A stretch of 53,345 nt of DNA from RGIG5612 sp963599255 (GTDB taxonomy: Bacteria; Bacillota; Clostridia; Lachnospirales; Lachnospiraceae): NCBI GenBank assembly GCA_963599255.1, contig CAVBWS010000009.1:1-53345 (forward strand), in the 5' to 3' direction. The notes beneath the pieces are model-generated. The model was not told the DNA's origin. It saw only the letters and a list, made by a program, of their open reading frames with translations, and searched no databases. How positions within the stretch are numbered: the first letter of the stretch is position 1; each line of letters opens with the position of its first letter. The position numbers and the translations under genes were made by a program. Below, piece after piece: positions 1 to 6,786 of the stretch.

Positions 1-27
1 GTATGGGTTCGATTCCCATCTGCGGCA
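1..27 (+). tRNA. 3' end of a tRNA gene (partial)
   Basis: The window opens inside a tRNA. The T arm is visible as a 5-bp stem (3-7 with 15-19) around the loop TTCGATT. The acceptor 3' strand CTGCGGC is at 20-26 and the discriminator A at 27. No CCA is encoded. The 5' half and anticodon lie outside the window, so the amino acid cannot be named; the first seven bases must be close to GCCGCAG. A terminator follows at once. Confidence 0.88.
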
Positions 28-30
28 GAG

Positions 31-69
31 AAAAAAGAGATTTCCAGAAAAGGAAGTCTCTTTTTTTTC
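31..69 (+). terminator. Rho-independent terminator after tRNA
   Basis: A 10-bp stem (36-45 with 52-61, one G-T pair) closes the loop AGAAAA and runs into eight Ts at 61-68. It ends the tRNA transcript. Confidence 0.9.
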
Positions 70-224
70 TGCTGAAATAAAATACTTCATGCAATCTCGT
101 ATTTGAAGGATTTTTATGATATTATTCAAGTCTAATTAATTGAGTATTGCTGCCAATTCAGATGAATAAATTATAGTAAATCCTAAGTATTAGGCTTAAG
201 CCAAATACGGAGTGTGGAGCGGAT

Positions 225-1424
225 TTGCTGCTCATTGGTTGCTTTACTTACAAGATGGTAATGCCGAAATGTATGAAAACAGATATTTTGAAGAAAACTT
301 GTGATGATATTGCTGTAGTGTGTGCTGATATAAGATGTATAGAAAAGTCACGAAACATAGCGGATAAACTGCAGGTGAATGTTATAAAATTATATCCTGA
401 AGATGCAGATGATGTGTGTGGCGAAATTAGAAACGATGATCGCCTCATGTGTGACAGATCAGCAGAAAATATCGAAAACAATATCAGTTGTGAAGATCCT
501 GGCCAGAAAAGTTTTATAAAAGAAAAAAAGAAAGAAAGCTGCAGAAGAACTGTTAGTGGTAATGTTCCGATAAATAATCTTGAAAACAGGCCGTATATTA
601 AGGTAAGTCCTGCCGGGGTATCATTGTGTAAGGAAGGCATGGAGATGCATGCAGATCTTGCACACATGATAAAGCGAATAAAAAAGAATAATCTACAAGG
701 TGAACTGCTAGTTAAGGCAGCTAAGTTTTCAGACAAATGCAGGACTGTATTTGATGCAACGGCTGGCATGGCTGAAGATTCATTACTTTTAGCTGGAGCA
801 GGTTTTCATGTAACATTATATGAAAAAAACCCTGTTATATATATTCTTGTTAAGGATGCGCTGGAACGAGCAGAGAAAATTCCTGAATTAGCCGAGGCGG
901 TGTCAAGGATGAGACTTGTAAATGGCGACAGTATAGAAGCAATGCTTAAGTTGGGCGGATGTGCCGGCTGCCAAGCAGAGGAACGGGCTAAGAAGGTTTC
1001 AGGGCCAACAAAAGCGCTATCAGGAATGATGCTCGTAAACGGTGACAGCGTAGGAACGATGGTTAAGATGAGCGAAGATGCCGGCTGCTGCTCAGATAAC
1101 GGGGTAATGGCTGACAGTTGTAATAGTGAGATGGATTGGAGCATTGAAGGAGATGCGGCTAGGCCGCCGGATATTATATTGTTGGATCCGATGTTTCCTG
1201 AACGGCAAAAATCCGGTCTTGTTAAGAAAAAATTCCAATTAATTCATAATTTGGAGTGCCCCTGCAACGATGAAAATGAACTGCTGGAGGCAGCCATGGC
1301 GGCAAGGCCGCAGAAGATTATAATTAAAAGGCCACTTAAGGGGCCATATTTAGCAGGAATCAAGCCTTCATATTCGTTGGCGGGAAAGTCAATAAGATAT
1401 GATTGTATCATTAATATAAAGTGA
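225..1424 (+). CDS. rsmJ: RsmJ-like SAM-dependent rRNA methyltransferase with internal duplication
   Basis: Class I SAM-dependent methyltransferase of the RsmJ (YhiQ) family, whose E. coli member methylates a 16S rRNA guanosine (m2G1516). Family signatures seen are the SAM-binding DATAG motif at about residue 177, followed by a YEKNP segment, and the catalytic-type DPMFPERQKS motif at about 321, followed by the KRP segment. At 399 aa it is far longer than the usual roughly 250. Part of the excess is an internal repeat: LVNGDS occurs at about residues 231 and 270, and the flanking 30 or so residues align. The start is a TTG with GGAG about 5 nt upstream; in-frame ATGs at 255 and 261 are alternatives. 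The catalytic assignment is family-based; activity with the insertion is unproven. Confidence 0.75.
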   Translation: MLLIGCFTYKMVMPKCMKTDILKKTCDDIAVVCADIRCIEKSRNIADKLQVNVIKLYPEDADDVCGEIRNDDRLMCDRSAENIENNISCEDPGQKSFIKEKKKESCRRTVSGNVPINNLENRPYIKVSPAGVSLCKEGMEMHADLAHMIKRIKKNNLQGELLVKAAKFSDKCRTVFDATAGMAEDSLLLAGAGFHVTLYEKNPVIYILVKDALERAEKIPELAEAVSRMRLVNGDSIEAMLKLGGCAGCQAEERAKKVSGPTKALSGMMLVNGDSVGTMVKMSEDAGCCSDNGVMADSCNSEMDWSIEGDAARPPDIILLDPMFPERQKSGLVKKKFQLIHNLECPCNDENELLEAAMAARPQKIIIKRPLKGPYLAGIKPSYSLAGKSIRYDCIINIK

Positions 1425-1554
1425 TATCATAGTCGTAGTACGGGTGTGTATTTGGGGCTTTGAAACATCAGCAGCTGCTCAGTAAATTTTAAAATTATAT
1501 GAGCAAATATAATTCTGCAAAAAAACAGAATTATATAGCCAAGCTGGATTACGC

Positions 1555-1784
1555 AAATAAATGTGTTTATGTAGCAAGGCAGCAAGATCGCACAAATAAA
1601 TGTGTTTGTGCAGCAAGGCAGCAAGATGGCACAAACAAATGTGTTCATGCAGCAAGGCAGCAAGATCGCACAAATAAATGTGTTTGTGCAGCAAGGTAGC
1701 AAGATGGTACAAATAAATGTGTTTATGCAGCCAGACATGATTGTACAAATAAACGGGCTTATACAGCAAGATAGAACAGCATAG
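1555..1784. repeat. 39-bp tandem repeat (minisatellite) between rsmJ and ilvA
   Basis: Four 39-bp units begin at 1555, 1594, 1633 and 1672. Two degenerate units follow at 1711 (36 bp) and 1747 (about 38 bp). Full units differ by only a few substitutions. Because 39 is 13 codons, several frames on both strands stay open. The + frame from ATG 1499 reads 13-residue repeats of the type NKCVxxARQQDxT and stops at TAG 1697-1699, where a unit's CAG has become TAG. The - strand is open across 1427-1924 and would give a hydrophobic, Cys-rich product, but without a ribosome binding site. A separate imperfect direct repeat of about 19 bp lies just downstream, at about 1820 and 1873. I see no convincing gene in 1425-2007. 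Confidence 0.9.
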
Positions 1785-1937
1785 ATAAAAAGGATTGTAT
1801 AAACGAGTGGGATGCAAATATAAGCAGAGTTGCATATCCGATTAGAGCAGCATAAGATATATGCTTGCACAGATAAGCAGAGCTGCGTATTCAAGTAAAG
1901 TTGCAAGAGCAAACAAAAAATCACAGAAGGAAGATGA

Positions 1938-1966
1938 GATGTTTCTTATAGATGATAAGAAACATC
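1938..1966 (+). promoter_or_regulatory. Perfect 12-bp hairpin upstream of ilvA
   Basis: GATGTTTCTTAT (1938-1949) and ATAAGAAACATC (1955-1966) form an uninterrupted 12-bp stem with a 5-nt loop, 42 nt before the ilvA start. No T run follows, so it is not a classical terminator. It may be an operator or a leader RNA hairpin. Confidence 0.5.
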
Positions 1967-2007
1967 AATCATAAATCATTATATTAGAAAGAGAGAAATA
2001 ATAAAAT

Positions 2008-3207
2008 ATGTTAACTTTAGATCAAATATATCAGGCATCATATATACTCAAGGACGTGGCAAGAGTAACTGACTTAATATATGCGCCGGAGTTTGTAGAT
2101 GGAAGAGAAATTTATTTAAAAACGGAAAATCTGCAGGTTACAGGAAGTTTCAAGTTAAGAGGCGCATATTATAAGATCAGCCAGTTGTCTGATGAGCAGA
2201 AGGCATGCGGAATCATTGCATGCAGTGCCGGTAATCATGCACAGGGAGTTGCACTTGCAGCTACAAGAATGGGAATTAAGAGTACCATTTGCATGCCTGA
2301 TGGCGCGCCTATCAGCAAGATTGAGGCAACCAAGCATTTGGGAGCTGAGGTGTGTCTCGTGAAGGGAACATATGATGATGCTCATGATAAGGCAGTTGAG
2401 CTGCAGAAGGAGAGTGGAGCCACATTTATCCATCCCTTTGACGATGATTATGTAATTGCAGGACAGGGTACAATTGGTCTGGAGATACTTAACCAATTAA
2501 AGGATGTGGACGCGATTTTATGTCCTATTGGCGGGGGCGGACTTATATCAGGTGTTGCATATGCAGTTAAAAGTCTTAATCCTAATATTAAGGTATACGG
2601 CGTTCAGGCAGCAAATGCACCTAGCATGTTCAGAAGCGTTAAAGAGGGTCAGTCAGTAACACTTGATACAGTTGCGACATTTGCAGATGGTATTGCTGTT
2701 AAAACTCCGGGTGAAACAACGCTTCAGATTGTGAAAAATTACGTTGATGATATCGTAACTGTTACAGAGGATCAGATTGCGGCTGCCATATTAAAGCTTC
2801 TGGAAAGACAGAAATTAATCACAGAGGGCGCAGGAGCAGTAAGCGTTGCAGCAGCGATGTTCTCAGATCTGCCGCTTGAAGGTAAGAAGACAGTGTGCAT
2901 TCTCTCAGGCGGCAACATCGATGTAAATATTCTGTCACGAGTTATAGCAAGAGGTCTTGCAACCAGCGGCAGAAGCGCAACACTTCAGCTGGCACTGGCA
3001 GACAAGCCTGGACAGCTCGAGGGCGTAAGCCGGGTTATCGCACAGTGTGGAGGCAATGTAACGGCTGTTCATCATGAGCAGTCAGATGCAAATATGCCTA
3101 TTTCAAGTTGTATTCTTAGAGTAAGTATGGAAACCAAAAGCTTTGACCAGATTAGGCAGATAAAAGATGAATTGACAAAAGCAGGGTTTAATATAGTAAA
3201 TGAGTGA
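2008..3207 (+). CDS. ilvA: Threonine ammonia-lyase (threonine dehydratase) with ACT domain
   Basis: PLP-dependent deamination of L-threonine to 2-oxobutanoate, the entry to isoleucine synthesis or threonine catabolism. The PLP lysine sits in SFKLRG (about residue 49). The phosphate-binding GGGGL loop is at about 175. A C-terminal ACT-type domain covers about 325-399. At 399 aa it matches the single-ACT class that is annotated ilvA or tdcB; sequence alone does not settle biosynthetic against catabolic use. The purine-rich GAAAGAGAG upstream serves as a moderate ribosome binding site. Its stop codon overlaps the next gene's start by 8 nt, which suggests translational coupling. Confidence 0.92.
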   Translation: MLTLDQIYQASYILKDVARVTDLIYAPEFVDGREIYLKTENLQVTGSFKLRGAYYKISQLSDEQKACGIIACSAGNHAQGVALAATRMGIKSTICMPDGAPISKIEATKHLGAEVCLVKGTYDDAHDKAVELQKESGATFIHPFDDDYVIAGQGTIGLEILNQLKDVDAILCPIGGGGLISGVAYAVKSLNPNIKVYGVQAANAPSMFRSVKEGQSVTLDTVATFADGIAVKTPGETTLQIVKNYVDDIVTVTEDQIAAAILKLLERQKLITEGAGAVSVAAAMFSDLPLEGKKTVCILSGGNIDVNILSRVIARGLATSGRSATLQLALADKPGQLEGVSRVIAQCGGNVTAVHHEQSDANMPISSCILRVSMETKSFDQIRQIKDELTKAGFNIVNE

Positions 3208-4048
3208 GACATTATTTAGGGACAGGATACCGCACAGAAAAGTCCCTCAGGGGGTAACCGAAAGGGAATTCGAGTGTAAGAGAGACAATTTGACTATAAG
3301 GGGTTACGAATACAGGCCGGAAGGGGAAAATCTCCCGATAGCTATTGTATGCCACGGAATTATGGCAAGACTGGACACGACCCGTCACTATGCCATGGAA
3401 TTTTCTGAATTAGGGTATGCTGCTTTTTGTTTTGACTTTAACGGCGGATCTATAGGCGGCAATAGAAGTGACGGAAAAACTACTGATATGACAGTGCTTA
3501 CTGAGGTTCAGGATCTTGAGGCAGTCATAGATTATGTCATGAAACTTAGGTATGTGGACAGAAACAGAATCTTTCTGATGGGATGCAGCCAGGGCGGGTA
3601 TGTAAGTGCTATCGTTGCAGCTAAGAACAAATATCCTATCCAGAAGTTATGTCTGTTTTATCCTGCGCTATGTATCCCGGAGGATGCAAGGTCAGGAAAG
3701 GTAATGCGTACGAAGGTGGATTTAAATAACCTGCCGGAGGTAATACACTGCGGGCCTATGGCTCTGGGAAAACGTTATGCACTGGACGTGCTCGACATGG
3801 ATGCTTACGACATCATAAGAAAATATAAAGGACGAGTCCTTATTGTGCATGGAACTGATGATAAGATAGTAAACATTGAACATTCAAAACATGCAGTTTC
3901 GGCATATCTCAGCACCAAGCCGGAAGGTATGACTGATGATGAGAGGGCTAGGCTGGAAATCATTAATGGCGGTGAGCATATGTTTAACCTGGAGCATGAC
4001 CGGGAGGCAATAAAATATCTGGACGATTTCGCTAGGCTTGAAAAATAA
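3200..4048 (+). CDS. Alpha/beta-hydrolase (esterase-like)
   Basis: Serine hydrolase of the alpha/beta fold, 282 aa, with no signal peptide, so probably cytoplasmic. The catalytic triad can be read: nucleophile Ser130 in GCSQGG, acid Asp220 or Asp221 in HGTDD, and His260 in GGEHMF. An oxyanion-type HG motif (CHGIM) comes early. Closest in style to the carboxylesterase or cinnamoyl/feruloyl esterase-like group, but the substrate cannot be read from sequence. The ATG lies inside the ilvA 3' end (8-nt overlap), so it is probably co-translated with ilvA; a metabolic link to threonine metabolism is not evident. Confidence 0.8.
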   Translation: MSETLFRDRIPHRKVPQGVTEREFECKRDNLTIRGYEYRPEGENLPIAIVCHGIMARLDTTRHYAMEFSELGYAAFCFDFNGGSIGGNRSDGKTTDMTVLTEVQDLEAVIDYVMKLRYVDRNRIFLMGCSQGGYVSAIVAAKNKYPIQKLCLFYPALCIPEDARSGKVMRTKVDLNNLPEVIHCGPMALGKRYALDVLDMDAYDIIRKYKGRVLIVHGTDDKIVNIEHSKHAVSAYLSTKPEGMTDDERARLEIINGGEHMFNLEHDREAIKYLDDFARLEK

Positions 4049-4218
4049 TGTGCTGAAAATCGGCGCAGATAATTTTGCACAGTACCAGTAAATGTCGGAC
4101 ATATATCCTGCATCTATAAGAACGTTTATAAGCACGCATCAACTTATTCACGTGGCGTGAGGGAGCATCGTTTGTTTAAGCACAGTAAAGAATAAGTCCT
4201 GATATAGGAGGATTGCGT

Positions 4219-4257
4219 TTGCGTAATTACCGTATTCGTGTCAGGCGGGTTGTATGA
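4219..4257 (+). CDS. Possible 12-residue arginine-rich leader peptide
   Basis: A strong AGGAGG (4206-4211) sits 7 nt before a TTG that opens a 12-codon frame, MRNYRIRVRRVV, ending at TGA 4255-4257. Five of the 12 codons are Arg (CGT, CGT, CGT, AGG, CGG). The stop overlaps an ATG (ATGA at 4254) that is in frame with the DJ-1 gene, so translation of the short frame could couple to that gene. It may equally be a chance frame; I see no attenuator hairpin beside it. The rest of 4049-4280 shows nothing recognisable. Confidence 0.3.
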   Translation: MRNYRIRVRRVV

Positions 4258-4280
4258 ATAAATGGAAGGAGAGACATGAC

Positions 4281-4838
4281 ATGAAGGATAATAAAAAAAG
4301 TGTTGTAATATTTCTTGCAGATGGCTTCGAAGAGTGTGAGGCTTTGGTAACTGTTGACCTTCTGAGACGCGCCGGCACAGAGGTTATAATGGCATCAATC
4401 ATGAACAGCTGTAATGTGACAGGAGCGCATGGAATAGAGATACTTGCGGATGCCCTGGCGAAGGATGTAGATTACGAGAATTATGATATGGTAGTTCTTC
4501 CCGGCGGAGGGGAAGGAACCAATAACCTTATGAAAAGTGAGATAGTGGCAAAACAGTGTATAGAATTTGCTGCAAACAAGCTTGTTGCCGCAATATGTGC
4601 AGCACCTGGAGTCTTGGGCAAATGCGGAATCCTTAATGGAAAGAGAGCAACTTGCTATCCTTCCTGTGAACCGACAATGATAGGTGCAACTCCGATACCT
4701 CAAGATGTTGTTGTCGATGAAAATATAATAACTGGAAGAGCCCCCGGGGCTGCGATACCATTTGCACTTGTACTTATAAGCCAGCTGTATGATAAGGAAA
4801 CCGCTGACAAAATAAGAAATGATATTGTATACAAATAA
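4281..4838 (+). CDS. DJ-1/PfpI family protein (YajL/ThiJ-like)
   Basis: Cytoplasmic DJ-1/PfpI superfamily protein, 185 aa, near the usual 180-190. The nucleophile cysteine lies in ICAAPG as Cys106 and its partner Glu in GFEECEA as Glu18, the same numbering as human DJ-1. Family members are linked to stress protection, deglycase or chaperone activity, and RNA/thiamine-related phenotypes; the exact reaction is debated. I chose ATG 4281 because AAGGAGAG lies 7 nt upstream and the protein then begins like the family (MKDNKK, then a hydrophobic first strand). An upstream in-frame ATG at 4254, overlapping the TGA of a possible leader peptide, would add nine residues. Confidence 0.85.
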   Translation: MKDNKKSVVIFLADGFEECEALVTVDLLRRAGTEVIMASIMNSCNVTGAHGIEILADALAKDVDYENYDMVVLPGGGEGTNNLMKSEIVAKQCIEFAANKLVAAICAAPGVLGKCGILNGKRATCYPSCEPTMIGATPIPQDVVVDENIITGRAPGAAIPFALVLISQLYDKETADKIRNDIVYK

Positions 4839-5066
4839 AATCCAATAATTATACATAATACGGATATACTCAATCATTTTAAGGGCGTGGTTATTAAACA
4901 AGCAATACGAAGTGTCAAAAATATGGTGTGAACGGGATGTTTAGCGATTGCTATCGGAAAGCATGATGACGTTCTGTCCGGAGTTGCAAAAAACAAATAT
5001 CAGAAGCACTACGATTACTGCCATGTAAAGCGGTAACAGTTTAAGCAATAAGAATGATAATTTTTA

Positions 5067-5095
5067 CTGACAGAAGGAAATATTAACTTTAAATA
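5067..5095 (+). promoter_or_regulatory. Possible sigma-A promoter for the carboxypeptidase gene
   Basis: CTGACA (5067-5072) and TAAATA (5090-5095) are spaced 17 nt, about 20 nt before the start codon. A fair hexamer match only. The remaining 4839-5066 shows no gene. Confidence 0.35.
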
Positions 5096-5116
5096 TATTG
5101 TAGCAGAGGAGGAAGG

Positions 5117-6610
5117 ATGGAGAATAGAAAAGAAAGAAAATTAATAAGAAGGATCTTGGCAGCAGTTATGGTAATGATTATGACTGCTGTATTAATTATA
5201 CCGGAAACATTGAAGGTTGAAGCTGCAGAACTTATGGCCGCAAGAGACTACAGCATAAATATAGATGATGGTGAGGTATCTGAGCTTACTGTGGGAGCTT
5301 ATACCAATGGCTATGATAATAAACTGTTTCTTTCACTTACTGATCTGGCGAAAGTTCTCAGCGGTACCTCCAAACAATTTAATTTTGCAAAGGACACAGA
5401 ATATGACATATATACCATAACAACCGGAACGCCGTATGAAGAACCGACTACAGAGGAAGAGACAACTGCAGAAGAGGAGACTACTCAGGAACTTGAAACA
5501 AATGCAGGGGATTATTATGATGAGTCGGGTAATTTATATGATATAAATGGTAATTTGATCCGGGAGGCAGTTACACAGGAGTCTGTAGTCAGACCTGATT
5601 ACGAATATCTGGAATTGTATATGAATCCACTGACCATAGATGGAAATTTCGTAAGATATTATACATATCAGCTGAGCATACTCTCTGATATTTATATGAA
5701 TGTGCTGGATATAGAGCTGGCACTGGGAATTACTATTGAAAAGACCTCAGATAGTTCTCTTCATATATACACCGACAGAGGATGGAGTATAGATATTAAT
5801 GAATACGAGCAGGATGGTTTTTTTGACTTGAGCAGGGGAGTAGTGGTGGGAGATGCTACCACGGGAGAAATCCTGTACGGATATAAGGAGAATAACTTAA
5901 ATGCCATAGCAAGCACATCTAAGCTTATGACATATTTGATAACAGCCAGATATATTGAATTGGGTAAGATAAGCATGGATGATGTTGTAACTGTATCGGA
6001 AGAGTGTGCAACACTGGCTCAGTCGGGTAATGGAACACTCTATATGGATGTAGGACAGCAGATTACGGTAAGAGAATTAATTGCGGCAACGCTCATAGCA
6101 TCGAGCAATGAATCAGCCATGGCATTGGCGGAATATATAGCAGGGACTGAGGATAATTTTGTTGTTATGATGAATGAAATGGCTCAGATATTAGGCCTTG
6201 ACAGTGCCAAATTTGTTAATTCAAACGGCCTTCCTGATTATTCAGATTCAGTTATGGCATCAAGAAGGCAGAATCAGATGACGGCTGCCGATCTGTTTAA
6301 GCTGTCATCGGTGATACTTAGAAAATATCCGCAGATTACTGAATTTACCAGCTGCAGGGAGATGTATCTGTCAGCATTTGATTATACAATAAGCAATACC
6401 AGTCAGCTCCTTAATAATATGCCTGAGGCTATCGGCCTTAAGACAGGAACCACGGATGAAGCTGCGTGCTGTCTGGTGGGCGCGATTAAGGTATCAGCGT
6501 CTGACGGTGAACATATACTGGTTGCTATCACCCTTGGTGCAGAATCAAACATTGACAGATATCAGGTACCTGAATTACTGCTTACCTGGGCTAAAAATCA
6601 GCTATCGTAA
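5117..6610 (+). CDS. Secreted serine-type D-alanyl-D-alanine carboxypeptidase (S11 family)
   Basis: Removes the terminal D-Ala from peptidoglycan stem peptides outside the membrane. An N-terminal hydrophobic segment (about residues 14-30) ending near VEAAELMA is the signal peptide or anchor. Residues 40-225 form an extra N-terminal region with a Glu/Thr-rich linker near 110-130. The penicillin-binding fold follows: SxxK as STSK (Ser266, Lys269), SxN as Ser329-Ser330-Asn331, and KTG at 442-444. GAGGAGG stands 4 nt before the ATG. It appears to be a single-gene unit with a terminator after it. The usual C-terminal amphipathic anchor helix is not obvious. Confidence 0.87.
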   Translation: MENRKERKLIRRILAAVMVMIMTAVLIIPETLKVEAAELMAARDYSINIDDGEVSELTVGAYTNGYDNKLFLSLTDLAKVLSGTSKQFNFAKDTEYDIYTITTGTPYEEPTTEEETTAEEETTQELETNAGDYYDESGNLYDINGNLIREAVTQESVVRPDYEYLELYMNPLTIDGNFVRYYTYQLSILSDIYMNVLDIELALGITIEKTSDSSLHIYTDRGWSIDINEYEQDGFFDLSRGVVVGDATTGEILYGYKENNLNAIASTSKLMTYLITARYIELGKISMDDVVTVSEECATLAQSGNGTLYMDVGQQITVRELIAATLIASSNESAMALAEYIAGTEDNFVVMMNEMAQILGLDSAKFVNSNGLPDYSDSVMASRRQNQMTAADLFKLSSVILRKYPQITEFTSCREMYLSAFDYTISNTSQLLNNMPEAIGLKTGTTDEAACCLVGAIKVSASDGEHILVAITLGAESNIDRYQVPELLLTWAKNQLS

Positions 6611-6632
6611 ATGTTAACAGATGAGATAAAGA

Positions 6633-6673
6633 AAAATCACGACCATCCGCTGAAATGAAGGTCGTGATTTTTT
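6633..6673 (+). terminator. Terminator of the carboxypeptidase gene
   Basis: AAAATCACGACC (6633-6644) pairs perfectly with GGTCGTGATTTT (6660-6671) and runs into Ts. It starts 22 nt after the stop codon. Confidence 0.88.
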
Positions 6674-6712
6674 ATGATCAGTTGATTTACGGTCATTTGC
6701 GAAAGAACTGAT

Positions 6713-6745
6713 ATAAAAAGAGGATGCCACCTTAGTGACATCCTC
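6713..6745 (-). terminator. Terminator of the convergent secreted-protein gene
   Basis: On the - strand GAGGATG, one mismatch and CAC fold onto GTG and CATCCTC (6720-6745), followed by CTTTTTAT. It lies 42 nt past the stop of the - strand gene. Together with the + terminator nearby it separates two convergent genes. Confidence 0.85.
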
Positions 6746-6786
6746 CATGGTAAACAATGTGATTAAATGATTGAAATTGCTTTCAA

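Noticed and set aside
1555..1784. CRISPR array
   Set aside because: Units are directly adjacent with no unique spacers and there are no cas genes nearby.
1427..1924. 165-codon - strand frame filling the rsmJ-ilvA gap, hydrophobic and Cys-rich
   Set aside because: It starts with GTG, has no ribosome binding site, and its openness follows from the 39-bp repeat lacking stops in several frames at once. Kept only as part of the repeat finding.
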